A stretch of DNA of 64,000 bases. Origin: Pseudomonadales bacterium (lineage in GTDB: Bacteria > Pseudomonadota > Gammaproteobacteria > Pseudomonadales > Azotimanducaceae). The number at the start of each line of letters is the position of its first letter. The first letter of the stretch is position 1. The stretch covers positions 124,001 through 188,000 of the forward strand of contig JANQJA010000008.1 of NCBI GenBank assembly GCA_028281885.1, read 5' to 3'. Positions 28,606 through 36,578 of this stretch are shown one piece after another. Below the pieces are notes generated by a model. That model was not told where the DNA came from. It saw only the letters and a program-made list of their open reading frames with translations, and ran no database searches. Both the position numbers and the translations under genes were made by a program.

Positions 28606-29792
28606 CAGATGAGCTTCATATCAATGTCTGGATCAGCATCAGCGGCATAATCAACGCCCTCAAAGCCAAAGCCGTGCATGTTGAGAAACGCCTCGCGATA
28701 ACCTGCAAAATCACTGATCGATTCAAGATTCCCGGCAGTGACCTGCGGCCACAGCTCCTTCACACGGGATTGAACCGAGTCATCCAGCTCCAGCTCATCC
28801 ATCCGAATCCGGCCTTCGTCATCCACTCGCAGGACACCGCCACTGAACAGTTGTTCATGAAACAGTCTGGTCGTCTGTTCGATACATCCTTCGTGAGTTC
28901 CCTGGTCCTTCATCACGCGAAACAGCAGCGAAAGGTAGATCGCCATACCCGGGATCGCTGAGGCTGCCTGGGTCATCAGGCCCTTCATCACACACACATA
29001 GGCTTTGCCGTTGACACCCGCCATCGGTTTCACCAGAGCGGCAGCGGCGCGATCAAGATCTTCTTTCGCCTTGCCAATGGTGCCGTGGTAATAGATCGGC
29101 CAGGTCACTTCGCTGCCAAGATAGGTATAGTTGGTCGTGATACATCCATCTGCCAGCACGTCTGCTTCAAGCAGCGCCGCAATCCAGCGTTCCCAGTCAT
29201 CACCACCCATGACCTTGACCGTGTCCACGACTTCCTGTTGGTTGGCGGGCTCCAGGGTCATGGGCCGGATCTCGCCGGAGTTGAGGTCGACAGACGACCC
29301 TTCAAAGGGGCTACCAATGGGTTTCAAGGTACTGCGGACCTGCTCGCCGTCGGGCATGGTGCGCGCCGGCGCGGCAAGTGAGTAGATCACCATATCGACC
29401 TTGCCTAAATCGGTCTTGATGGCATCGATCACGGTTTGTTTGATGTCATCAGAGAACGCGTCACCATTGACGTTCTTCGCGTAGAGTCCTGCTTCTTCCG
29501 CCAGTCGGGTAAAAGCTGCCGACTTGTACCAGCCGGGTGACGCTGTTCGCTTGCCCGAGGCGGGACGTTCGAAGAACACGCCCAGAGTGGCTGCACCGGC
29601 ACCAAAGGCAGCTGAAATCCTCGACGCCAGCCCATAACCTCCCGAGGCGCCAATGACCAGTACCTTATGGGGGCCTGGTTCCAGCTTTCCCTGTGACTGC
29701 ACATGCTCGATTTGACGCTTGACGTCCATCTCGCATCCCACCGGGTGCGCAGTCGTGCACAAAAAACCCTTGATTCTCGGTTCAATGATCAT
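28605..29792 (-). CDS. fabV: Trans-2-enoyl-ACP reductase FabV
   Basis: FabV is the NADH-dependent, triclosan-insensitive enoyl reductase of fatty acid elongation. The ATG at 29792 gives 395 residues, starting MIIEPRIKGFLCTTAHPVGC as in the family, with AAGGA 8 bases upstream; an in-frame ATG at 29819 would extend it further into lgt. The NAD site is VLVIGASGGYGLASR, and the catalytic Y-x8-K pair is in YYHGTIGKAK. It overlaps the lgt stop by 11 bases. FabV rather than FabI implies intrinsic insensitivity to triclosan, by family knowledge. Confidence 0.95.
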   Translation of the reverse strand: MIIEPRIKGFLCTTAHPVGCEMDVKRQIEHVQSQGKLEPGPHKVLVIGASGGYGLASRISAAFGAGAATLGVFFERPASGKRTASPGWYKSAAFTRLAEEAGLYAKNVNGDAFSDDIKQTVIDAIKTDLGKVDMVIYSLAAPARTMPDGEQVRSTLKPIGSPFEGSSVDLNSGEIRPMTLEPANQQEVVDTVKVMGGDDWERWIAALLEADVLADGCITTNYTYLGSEVTWPIYYHGTIGKAKEDLDRAAAALVKPMAGVNGKAYVCVMKGLMTQAASAIPGMAIYLSLLFRVMKDQGTHEGCIEQTTRLFHEQLFSGGVLRVDDEGRIRMDELELDDSVQSRVKELWPQVTAGNLESISDFAGYREAFLNMHGFGFEGVDYAADADPDIDMKLI

Positions 29793-30591
29793 GTCGTGTT
29801 CCTTGATGATTCGGGCCATTATACCGATAGCCGTAGGCCATAAACGCCAGGCCGAGCAGTACCATGGGTATCGATAGAAGCTGTCCCAGCGTTAGCCAGT
29901 CAAACGCAACAAATCCAATATGCGCATCGGGCTCACGAAAGAATTCTGAAACGAAGCGCAGTCCGCCGTAACCAATCAGAAACAGGCCACTGACAGAAGG
30001 CTCTGGCCGTGGCCGCCGACTGAAAATCCACATCAGGGCAAACAGCACCACGCCTTCAAGAAAGGCCTGGTAAAGCGAAGAAGGATGGCGGCCGACCACG
30101 TCACCGGGATAGATCAGCGCCCAGGGAACATCAGTAACACGCCCGGGTAGCTCAGCATTGACGAAGTTACCAAGTCGCCCACAACCAAGCGCAACCGGAA
30201 TCGCCGGCGCGATCATGTCAACCACAGAGAACAACGTTCTTCCATGACGTCGGGCATAGATCAGCGCACCGAGCACCACGCCAATCAGGCCACCATGAAA
30301 AGACATGCCTCCCTGCCATATCCGGAACAACGACAACGGTTCATCGACCAGCACGTGGAAGTTGTAGAACAGCATATAACCCATGCGCCCGCCGAGGATG
30401 ACACCGAGAACGCCGTAAAACAGCAGGTCCGAAATCTGCTCCTCCGTCCAGTCGATGTCCTCGCGGCGTCGGGCACGCCATGTGACCAGCCACCAGACCG
30501 CCCCGATGCCAACCAGATAGCTGATGGCATACCAGTGGATGCTGAGCGGTCCGAGACTGACTGCGATCGGATCGATATCGGGATAATGCAT
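29782..30591 (-). CDS. lgt: Prolipoprotein diacylglyceryl transferase
   Basis: A 269-residue polytopic inner-membrane enzyme that puts diacylglycerol on the lipobox cysteine of prolipoproteins. About seven hydrophobic helices are seen. The signature GCGRLGNFVNAELPGR is present, with Ala where Gly is commonest, as is SFHGGLIGVVLG with the conserved His. It is linked to fabV by overlapping ends. In Pseudomonas, lgt lies close to ptsP and rppH, as here. Confidence 0.94.
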   Translation of the reverse strand: MHYPDIDPIAVSLGPLSIHWYAISYLVGIGAVWWLVTWRARRREDIDWTEEQISDLLFYGVLGVILGGRMGYMLFYNFHVLVDEPLSLFRIWQGGMSFHGGLIGVVLGALIYARRHGRTLFSVVDMIAPAIPVALGCGRLGNFVNAELPGRVTDVPWALIYPGDVVGRHPSSLYQAFLEGVVLFALMWIFSRRPRPEPSVSGLFLIGYGGLRFVSEFFREPDAHIGFVAFDWLTLGQLLSIPMVLLGLAFMAYGYRYNGPNHQGTRHDH

Positions 30592-30679
30592 GGTGCGGCT
30601 TTCGGAAAAAGGCGCATTATCCCGGATGTCGCCACTCTGATAAACTCGGCCGCCGAATCTGTCCGTTCAATCCTCATCC

Positions 30680-31396
30680 ATGTGTCTGATCCTGTTAGGT
30701 GTGAACCCGAATCCGACCTGTCGCCTGGCCGTTGCTGCCAATCGGGATGAGTTCTACGAGCGGGAGACAGCTCAGGCGGGTTGGTGGGAACACGCACCTG
30801 ATGTGCTGGGGGGCAGAGACCTTCGCGCTGGCGGCACCTGGCTGGGCATAACTCGACAGGGTCGATTTGCGGCTGTGACCAACTTCCGCGAGGATCCGCC
30901 AGATCCGCTGCCGCCAAGATCACGGGGCGAACTCACTGCCGGATTCCTGCTCAGCACCGAATCGCCAGCGGACTACCTTGCCAGGGTCGCACCACTGGGC
31001 AACGAATATCGAGGCTTCAACCTGATCGTCGCCGACCGGGATGAAGTGTGGTACCTCAGCAATCGGGATGGCGGTATAAAGCAGTTGTCGCCCGGATTCT
31101 ATGGCCTCAGCAACCAGTTGCTGGACTGTGACTGGCCGAAAGTGATTCGGGGTCGCGATCAGCTCGCAGCGCTGTCACCGGAATTCGCCACTGCATCGTT
31201 ATTTGAGCTCATTGGCAATGAAGGAGATGACACACCGTACTCCCGGAGTTTTATCCGCGGTGAAGCCTATGGGACCACCGCTTCCACGATCGTCAAGGTC
31301 GGCCACAATGGTCTTGTCGAGTTCGAAGAAAGAAATTTTCTGGCCGCAGGGATACCGGACCGGGTCCACAAATTTACGTTCGAGGCGAGCGCCTGA
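30680..31396 (+). CDS. NRDE (TANGO2-like) family protein
   Basis: A 238-residue protein starting MCLILLGVNPNPTCRLAVAANRDE. The NRDE motif names the family, and Cys2 could be an N-terminal nucleophile after Met removal. Further family features are GGRDLRAGGTWLGI and FAAVTNFRE. Bacterial and eukaryotic homologues (TANGO2) lack a firmly settled biochemical role, though haem or lipid handling has been proposed. It is divergent from lgt with an 88-base gap and convergent with the orphan tail-anchored gene. Confidence 0.8.
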   Translation: MCLILLGVNPNPTCRLAVAANRDEFYERETAQAGWWEHAPDVLGGRDLRAGGTWLGITRQGRFAAVTNFREDPPDPLPPRSRGELTAGFLLSTESPADYLARVAPLGNEYRGFNLIVADRDEVWYLSNRDGGIKQLSPGFYGLSNQLLDCDWPKVIRGRDQLAALSPEFATASLFELIGNEGDDTPYSRSFIRGEAYGTTASTIVKVGHNGLVEFEERNFLAAGIPDRVHKFTFEASA

Positions 31397-31413
31397 ATCT
31401 CAGAACCTGAGTC

Positions 31414-31815
31414 TCAGAAAAAGAAGCCGCCGATTGAAATCAGCAGCGCAGCGACACTCAACACCAATGGCAGTGTAAATCGGAACTGCGACTCTTCCAG
31501 CTCTGCCAGCACCGCAGTCAGCAACGGAAAATGAATAACGTGCCGGTCACCACCGACCCGCAACGCAAACAGATGCACCTCGCTGCCATCGCCATCGGTA
31601 TAACCATGTTTCCTGTCCAGATGATAATAGAGCCGGCCAAACAGGATCTCCGGATCCATGCCAAGCTGACTTGCCAGCGCGTCACAGTCGATGGGTACAT
31701 AGATCTTGGAAGAACGGCCGTCCGCACCGCCAACAAATTCATCGAGATACTGATCGTAAATACGTTTCAGCAGAACACGATCGGTGACGGCTTTGTGCAT
31801 ACCTAGCGCGGACAT
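31414..31815 (-). CDS. Unrecognised tail-anchored protein next to a repeat
   Basis: I do not recognise this protein. From the ATG at 31815 it has 133 residues: a soluble part with YVPIDCDALASQLGM and LFGRLYYHLDRKHGY, possibly a small helical or winged-helix fold, and a single C-terminal membrane helix (FTLPLVLSVAALLISIGG) ending in FFF. The reading frame stays open upstream to a GTG at 31875, but those residues (QLRRKKSFSIFQAFGA) are encoded by the inverted repeat element. The ATG at 31815 is also inside the element, where the other copies read ATA. An ATG at 31800 lies just outside and may be the older start. No start has a good ribosome binding site. Confidence 0.5.
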   Translation of the reverse strand: MSALGMHKAVTDRVLLKRIYDQYLDEFVGGADGRSSKIYVPIDCDALASQLGMDPEILFGRLYYHLDRKHGYTDGDGSEVHLFALRVGGDRHVIHFPLLTAVLAELEESQFRFTLPLVLSVAALLISIGGFFF

Positions 31816-32050
31816 TGCACCAAATGCCTGAAAAATCGAGAAGGACTTTTTTCTCCTGAGCTGGCTCGTGAGCACAGCCGTATCGAGAACACGGCGCAGC
31901 GAGCACGGCAGCTCAGGGGGAAAAAGAACCCGCGAGATTCAGGTAAATCCTGGTGGCTGACAAAGAGTGATTTCATCGCATTCATGTAGCTCCCTGAATT
32001 GCCTGACCCAGACGGCCAGTACAAATAATTTGGTGCAATATCCGCGCTAG
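31803..32050. repeat. Dispersed CTAG-bounded repeat, palindromic double copy
   Basis: CTAG at 31803-31806 and at 32047-32050 bounds about 240 bases with near-perfect terminal inverted repeats: CGCGGACATTGCACCAAAT on the left, and CGCGGATATTGCACCAAAT read on the other strand from the right (18 of 19 match). The left arm is the reverse complement of copy 1, about 90% identical over 60 bases. The right arm has the same orientation as copy 1 (CGCAGCGAGC, CAGCTCAGGGGGAAAAAG, then TTTGGTGCAATATCCGCG) with about 80 extra bases inserted. The right CTAG gives ptsP its stop codon. No transposase is encoded. Confidence 0.75.
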
Positions 32051-34317
32051 CCCAGCGTCTTGGTTCGAATAATCTGTCCCAGTCCGGCCTTTCTCATCTG
32101 TTCCTCGACGTAATCCCGGATCAGCACGGCATTATCCATCTTCAGGACCTTGTTCAGGATTCGCTTCGCTCGCGCCATCTCGAATGAGCGCAGTGTCTGT
32201 TTCACCAACAACAGGTTGGTGGCATTCATCGACAGCACGTCAAATCCCATCGCCATGAGCAAAATGGCCGCCACCGGATTGCCCGCCATCTCACCACAGA
32301 TACCCAGGGTCTTGTTCTCAGCCTGCGCCGCGTCAACGATGCTTTTAAGTGCACGTAGCACTGCCGGATGAAACTCCTGGAACAGCTCGGAAACGCGCGC
32401 GTTGTTTCGATCCACCGCCAGCATGTACTGCACCAGGTCATTGCTACCCACCGAAAGAAAATCAACCCTTTTGACAATGTCCCGGGCCTGGTAGACCGCC
32501 GATGGCACTTCGATCATGACGCCCACATCAGGCATCTCGACCTCGACGCCCTCTTCGATCAATTCCCGGTAACACTGGCTAATCAGCCGCTGACTCTCGT
32601 CCACCTCAGCAACGCTGCTGACCATCGGCAACATGATGCGAAGGTCAGTGTCGATGCCTTCGTTAGCCCGAATCATCGCCCGGACCTGGGATAGAAAGAT
32701 TTCCGGATGGTCCAGGCTGATTCGTACACCCCGCCAGCCAAGAAAGGGATTTTCCTCCTCAATGGGAAAATACGGCAGCGCCTTGTCGCCCCCGATATCC
32801 AGCGTCCGCATGGTCACGGGACGCGGCGCGAACGCCTGCAGATGCTGGCGGTAGATCACCCGTTGATCTTCTTCGGTGGGGAACCGATCGTTCATCATGA
32901 AATGAATCTCGGTGCGGTAAAGACCCACCCCTTCGGCACCCCGATCGAGAGATCGGGCCACATCCGTCATTAGGCCAGTGTTGACCCAAAGGCTTACCCG
33001 GTGGCCGTCCGTGGTGACACAAGCTTCATCCTTGATGTGTTCGAGACCCTTAACAAGTTCTGCCTCCTGCCGAACAACCTCGCGGTAGAGTTCAAGCTGT
33101 TCGGGTGAAGGATGGGTGATGACATGACCCTGGAATCCGTCAACGATCACCGGCTTGTCTTCAAGCAGGTTGATCGGCAGTTCCTCCACACCCACCACCG
33201 TCGGCAGATCCATGGCCCGGGCCAGAATCGCCACGTGTGACGAGGGAGACCCTTCAACCGAAACGAGCCCGACGAGGTTTTCCCTCGGCACGTCAGCCAC
33301 CATCCCCGGGGTGAGTTCTTCGGCAATCAGGATGGTGTTCTCCGGGAACTCAGCACGCCTCTCTTCATTGGTCTGAAGCTTTGCCAGAACCCGTCGACCC
33401 AGATCAAGTACATCGACGCCTCGCTCCCTGAGGTAGGCGTCCTCCATCGCCTCGAAATTGGCAACGTGCTGTTCAACCACCGACCGAAGCGCCGACTGAA
33501 CCCACTGCCCGGCCTCGATTCGCTCAATCACCTCGCCGGTGATGGCTGTCTCATCCAGCATATGCAGATAGGCCTCGAACAATCCCAGTTCTTCGGGCCG
33601 CAGACGATCCGACAGCTTCTCCGACATTTCGCGGATTTCACGGCGGGTTTCATCCACCGCCTGCCGAAGCAATCGGATGTCCGCCTTTATATCGCGGGAT
33701 TCCCGTTCCGGTACCGTGCCAAGGTCAGCCTCAACGAAGACGATGACACCAGTGCCAATCGCCACGCCAGGGGCACCCGCCTTGCCGACAAACCTGCTCA
33801 TCGGCAATCCATCGCCAGTGTTAATCGAAAGCTCGCCCGTGGCTCTCGCGTGCGCAATAACACCTGCAAGCTGCGCCGACAGTGTGATCAGAAAGGCTTC
33901 TTCGCTTTCATCGTACCGACGCGCCTCTTTCTGCTGGACTACCAGCACCCCCAGCACACGACGGTGATGGATGATCGGTACGCCGAGAAACGACTTGAAC
34001 GGCTTTTCGCCAACTTCTTCAATGTAAAGATAACGAGGATGTGCAGGCGCATTATCCAGGTTGATGGGTTCCGCCCGCTCTCCCACTAAACCTACGAGGC
34101 CTTCCGTCAGATCGAGTGTAACAATGCCTTCTGCATCCCGGTTAAGGCCACGAGTCGCCATGAATACGTACTGGTTTCGTTCCTCATCCAGCAGATAGAC
34201 AGTACAGACTTCTGTACCCATGGCCTGCTGCACGCGGTCAACGATAATATCGAGCGCGGTGGTAAGATCGCTTGCGGCGTTAACCTCCTGGATAACCCGG
34301 CGGAGTACGTCCAGCAT
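32047..34317 (-). CDS. ptsP: Enzyme I-Ntr of the nitrogen phosphotransferase system
   Basis: A 756-residue PtsP. An N-terminal GAF domain (about 1-165) is followed by an EI-type phosphohistidine domain, with the active His in EGSPSSHVAILARAMDLP, and the PEP-binding barrel (GVGLYRTEIHFM, GICGEMAGNP). It takes phosphate from PEP and passes it to NPr and EIIA-Ntr, linking nitrogen, potassium and virulence control; in relatives the GAF domain senses glutamine and 2-oxoglutarate. It lies 16 bases after rppH, as in Pseudomonas and enterobacteria. The stop lies in the right border of the adjacent repeat. Confidence 0.95.
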   Translation of the reverse strand: MLDVLRRVIQEVNAASDLTTALDIIVDRVQQAMGTEVCTVYLLDEERNQYVFMATRGLNRDAEGIVTLDLTEGLVGLVGERAEPINLDNAPAHPRYLYIEEVGEKPFKSFLGVPIIHHRRVLGVLVVQQKEARRYDESEEAFLITLSAQLAGVIAHARATGELSINTGDGLPMSRFVGKAGAPGVAIGTGVIVFVEADLGTVPERESRDIKADIRLLRQAVDETRREIREMSEKLSDRLRPEELGLFEAYLHMLDETAITGEVIERIEAGQWVQSALRSVVEQHVANFEAMEDAYLRERGVDVLDLGRRVLAKLQTNEERRAEFPENTILIAEELTPGMVADVPRENLVGLVSVEGSPSSHVAILARAMDLPTVVGVEELPINLLEDKPVIVDGFQGHVITHPSPEQLELYREVVRQEAELVKGLEHIKDEACVTTDGHRVSLWVNTGLMTDVARSLDRGAEGVGLYRTEIHFMMNDRFPTEEDQRVIYRQHLQAFAPRPVTMRTLDIGGDKALPYFPIEEENPFLGWRGVRISLDHPEIFLSQVRAMIRANEGIDTDLRIMLPMVSSVAEVDESQRLISQCYRELIEEGVEVEMPDVGVMIEVPSAVYQARDIVKRVDFLSVGSNDLVQYMLAVDRNNARVSELFQEFHPAVLRALKSIVDAAQAENKTLGICGEMAGNPVAAILLMAMGFDVLSMNATNLLLVKQTLRSFEMARAKRILNKVLKMDNAVLIRDYVEEQMRKAGLGQIIRTKTLG

Positions 34318-34333
34318 CAGGATAGCCCCGGAG

Positions 34334-34813
34334 TCAGCTCATACAACGGGAGAGATAAGGCGCGAGTTCCTTCATCGCGCGACGATAGACGTCCTGCTTG
34401 AAGGACACCACTTGACCAAGCGGATACCAATAGCTCACCCACTGCCAATTGTCGAACTCCGGTGTCGGTGAATGGTCGAAACATACTTCCGTGTCCTCTG
34501 CCACCATCTTGAGTAGATACCACTTCTGTTTCTGGCCAATAAAAGAGGAGTTGTTCTGCCGAAGGAGACGCTTGGGCAACTTGTATCTCAGCCAGCCGCG
34601 AGTACATCCCACAACCTCAACGCACTGTCTCGACAATCCTATCTCTTCCCGGAGTTCACGATAAAGTGCATCGTCCGGGCTTTCCCTCTTCTTGATTCCG
34701 CCCTGTGGAAACTGCCAGGCATCCTGGCCAACACGTCGCGCCCACAACACCCGACCATCGCCGTTGGCGACGATGATGCCGACGTTGGGCCTGAAACCGT
34801 CCGAATCGATCAA
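34334..34813 (-). CDS. rppH: RNA pyrophosphohydrolase
   Basis: A 159-residue Nudix enzyme that removes pyrophosphate from 5' triphosphate RNA ends and so starts mRNA decay. The Nudix box is complete: [23 protein letters not shown]. The N terminus [13 protein letters not shown] matches RppH, starting at TTG 34813 with GAGAGG about 7-8 bases upstream. It forms an operon with ptsP. It is divergent from the HAD gene across a 177-base gap in which I see no strong promoter match. Confidence 0.94.
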   Translation of the reverse strand: MIDSDGFRPNVGIIVANGDGRVLWARRVGQDAWQFPQGGIKKRESPDDALYRELREEIGLSRQCVEVVGCTRGWLRYKLPKRLLRQNNSSFIGQKQKWYLLKMVAEDTEVCFDHSPTPEFDNWQWVSYWYPLGQVVSFKQDVYRRAMKELAPYLSRCMS

Positions 34814-34990
34814 ACTGCGATCCTCTCAACTATTCCGAAACGGCAAGTACGCTTGTATCAACTCCTTGTGATTGGATTCGGCAGACAGCTGCCATCAGTT
34901 GAATGCATAATTGCGAGTTGAAATCATTGTCTCTGAAACCAGCCGAGTGGGCAATTGGCGCTTCAGAGCCTGCAGTAACGGGAGTAATCC

Positions 34991-35647
34991 GTGGCCCTGA
35001 CGATCTTTGATCTCGACGATACCTTGCTGGGCGGCGACAGTGACAACGCCTGGGGAGAATTCGTCGCCGATCGCGGCGTCGTCGATGCCGAAGAGCACAG
35101 ACGCAGAAATGCGCAGTTCTTCGCCGATTACAAGCGAGGCGATCTCGACATCATGGCCTACCTGCGCTTTGCGTGCGAACCGCTGACCAGGCTCGAACCG
35201 GACGATCTGCTGCAACTCCGTGATGAATTTGTCCAGCAACGGGTTCTGCCCATGGTACTGCCCAAGGCAAGATCGCTGGTTGAACTGCACGTCGACCGCG
35301 GCGATTTTCCGATCATCGTGACGGCAACCATTGCTTTTATCACCCGACCCATCGCAGAACACTTTGGTGTCGATACCCTGATCGCACCCGAGCCCGAACA
35401 AGTTGATGGCCGATTCACAGGAGAAATCGTAGGTGTCCCCAGCTTTCGCGAGGGCAAGGTCACGCGCATTCGGGAGTGGCTGAAGCAATCGGGGCACTCG
35501 CTCGAGGGGAGCTACTGCTACTCCGACTCCCACAACGACGTGCCTATGCTAGAACTGGTCAGCTATCCTCATGCAGTCGATCCAGACCCCAGATTGAAGT
35601 CCATCGCCGAGGCGCGTCAGTGGCCCGTCATTTCATTACGCGACTAG
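34991..35647 (+). CDS. HAD-superfamily phosphatase, subfamily IB (SerB-like)
   Basis: A 218-residue hydrolase with DxDxT nucleophile motif (IFDLDDTLLGGDSD), a helical cap insertion, the Thr motif (IIVTATIAF) and CYSDSHNDVPML for metal binding. This is the PSP-like IB group, which includes phosphoserine, histidinol-phosphate and phosphocholine phosphatases; the substrate is not readable from the sequence. A GTG start at 34991 has GGAG 6 bases upstream. A gene of this type sits beside rppH in Pseudomonas. It ends in CTAG and overlaps the following lipoprotein gene by 28 bases. Confidence 0.85.
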   Translation: MALTIFDLDDTLLGGDSDNAWGEFVADRGVVDAEEHRRRNAQFFADYKRGDLDIMAYLRFACEPLTRLEPDDLLQLRDEFVQQRVLPMVLPKARSLVELHVDRGDFPIIVTATIAFITRPIAEHFGVDTLIAPEPEQVDGRFTGEIVGVPSFREGKVTRIREWLKQSGHSLEGSYCYSDSHNDVPMLELVSYPHAVDPDPRLKSIAEARQWPVISLRD

Positions 35648-36561
35648 CCCCGGTAGTCATTTTGCTGTACCTGCAGGGATGCAGCGATCCACCGGTTGTG
35701 CACGACAATGTCTCCGCGACGGCAGTTGATCCGATCGTACGCGAACTCAGGGCGTTGAGGCAGCTAATGGCGCATGATCTTCGGGTCAAGAGCGCCGATC
35801 TTGTGGCCGCCACAAACCAGTTCCTCGCTTCACCATCAACGACCAGCCAGCAAACCCTGCAGCGGGCCTGGATCGAAGCCCATCGGGAGTATCTCGCCCT
35901 CTCTCTGCTCCTGCCGGACATCCATGATCAAGTACACGTCTGGCCCGTGGAACCAGGATTTCTTGACTCTGTCGAAGGTTACCCCGAAAGCGGCATCGTC
36001 AACGACACGACGCTGGACATCGACATCGAAACTCTGTGGCAGCAACACGGCTTTACCGATCCGTCAGAAGCCTGCCTCGGTTTCCACCCCATCGAGTACT
36101 ACGCGTTCATGCGAGATGTCACTGACTTTGCCAATGATGATGAAATAGCCCGGCGACGCCGCAAACTGCTGGAGATCATGGTGACAGAACTGGATCGCAT
36201 GCTGAACCAGGCTTCGCGACCCGCAAACGACTCTGGCACGCCAAAAGATCAACTGCGCCGGTTGCTGGCGCAACAGCAGCATGGTCTGGCCATGGCCCTG
36301 GCGGCGGTGGACATCGACACCAAAGTGGTCGGGTTCAGCCAGACCGAAGCGACCGCACTGACAGGGATCGTCCACATTATCCGCCAACTCTGGCGAGAAG
36401 ACGGCAGCCTTTTTATCCTCATTCAGAAAATGGACCCGAAGGCGGCCGCGGAGATAACCGACACGCTCAGTTATCTCGACCGCGAGGAACAAACTTCACT
36501 GGCGCTGATAACTTTCCAGCATCAGCTGGCGCCACTGGTAAGAAGACTGACTGAAAGCTAG
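35620..36561 (+). CDS. Imelysin-like (M75) lipoprotein
   Basis: A protein of about 313 residues from the GTG at 35620, which has GAGG about 8 bases upstream. A lipoprotein signal follows at once: RHFITRLAPVVILLYLQGC with lipobox LQGC. An in-frame ATG at 35476 would bury this signal and lie in the HAD gene. The mature part is helical and carries GFHPIEYYAF, matching the GxHxxE motif of imelysin-like proteins. Family members are iron-regulated outer-membrane or periplasmic proteins of uncertain activity; peptidase function is doubtful. The stop falls in CTAG at the left border of repeat copy 3. Confidence 0.75.
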   Translation: MARHFITRLAPVVILLYLQGCSDPPVVHDNVSATAVDPIVRELRALRQLMAHDLRVKSADLVAATNQFLASPSTTSQQTLQRAWIEAHREYLALSLLLPDIHDQVHVWPVEPGFLDSVEGYPESGIVNDTTLDIDIETLWQQHGFTDPSEACLGFHPIEYYAFMRDVTDFANDDEIARRRRKLLEIMVTELDRMLNQASRPANDSGTPKDQLRRLLAQQQHGLAMALAAVDIDTKVVGFSQTEATALTGIVHIIRQLWREDGSLFILIQKMDPKAAAEITDTLSYLDREEQTSLALITFQHQLAPLVRRLTES

Positions 36562-36578
36562 CGCAATATGCGCGCTAA
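36558..36578. repeat. Minimal remnant of the CTAG-bounded repeat, copy 3
   Basis: CTAG (36558-36561), then CGCAATATGCGCG, then CTAA (36575-36578). The 15 bases GCAATATGCGCGCTA match the right end of the longer copies at 14 positions. The left CTAG is the stop of the imelysin gene and the right CTA is the stop of gcvPB on the other strand. It looks like an internally deleted copy, or an insertion remnant, between two convergent genes. Confidence 0.6.

Noticed and set aside
31396-31420. CTCAG-AAC-CTGAG hairpin as a terminator
   Set aside because: The stem is only 5 bases and neither strand has a T-run after it.
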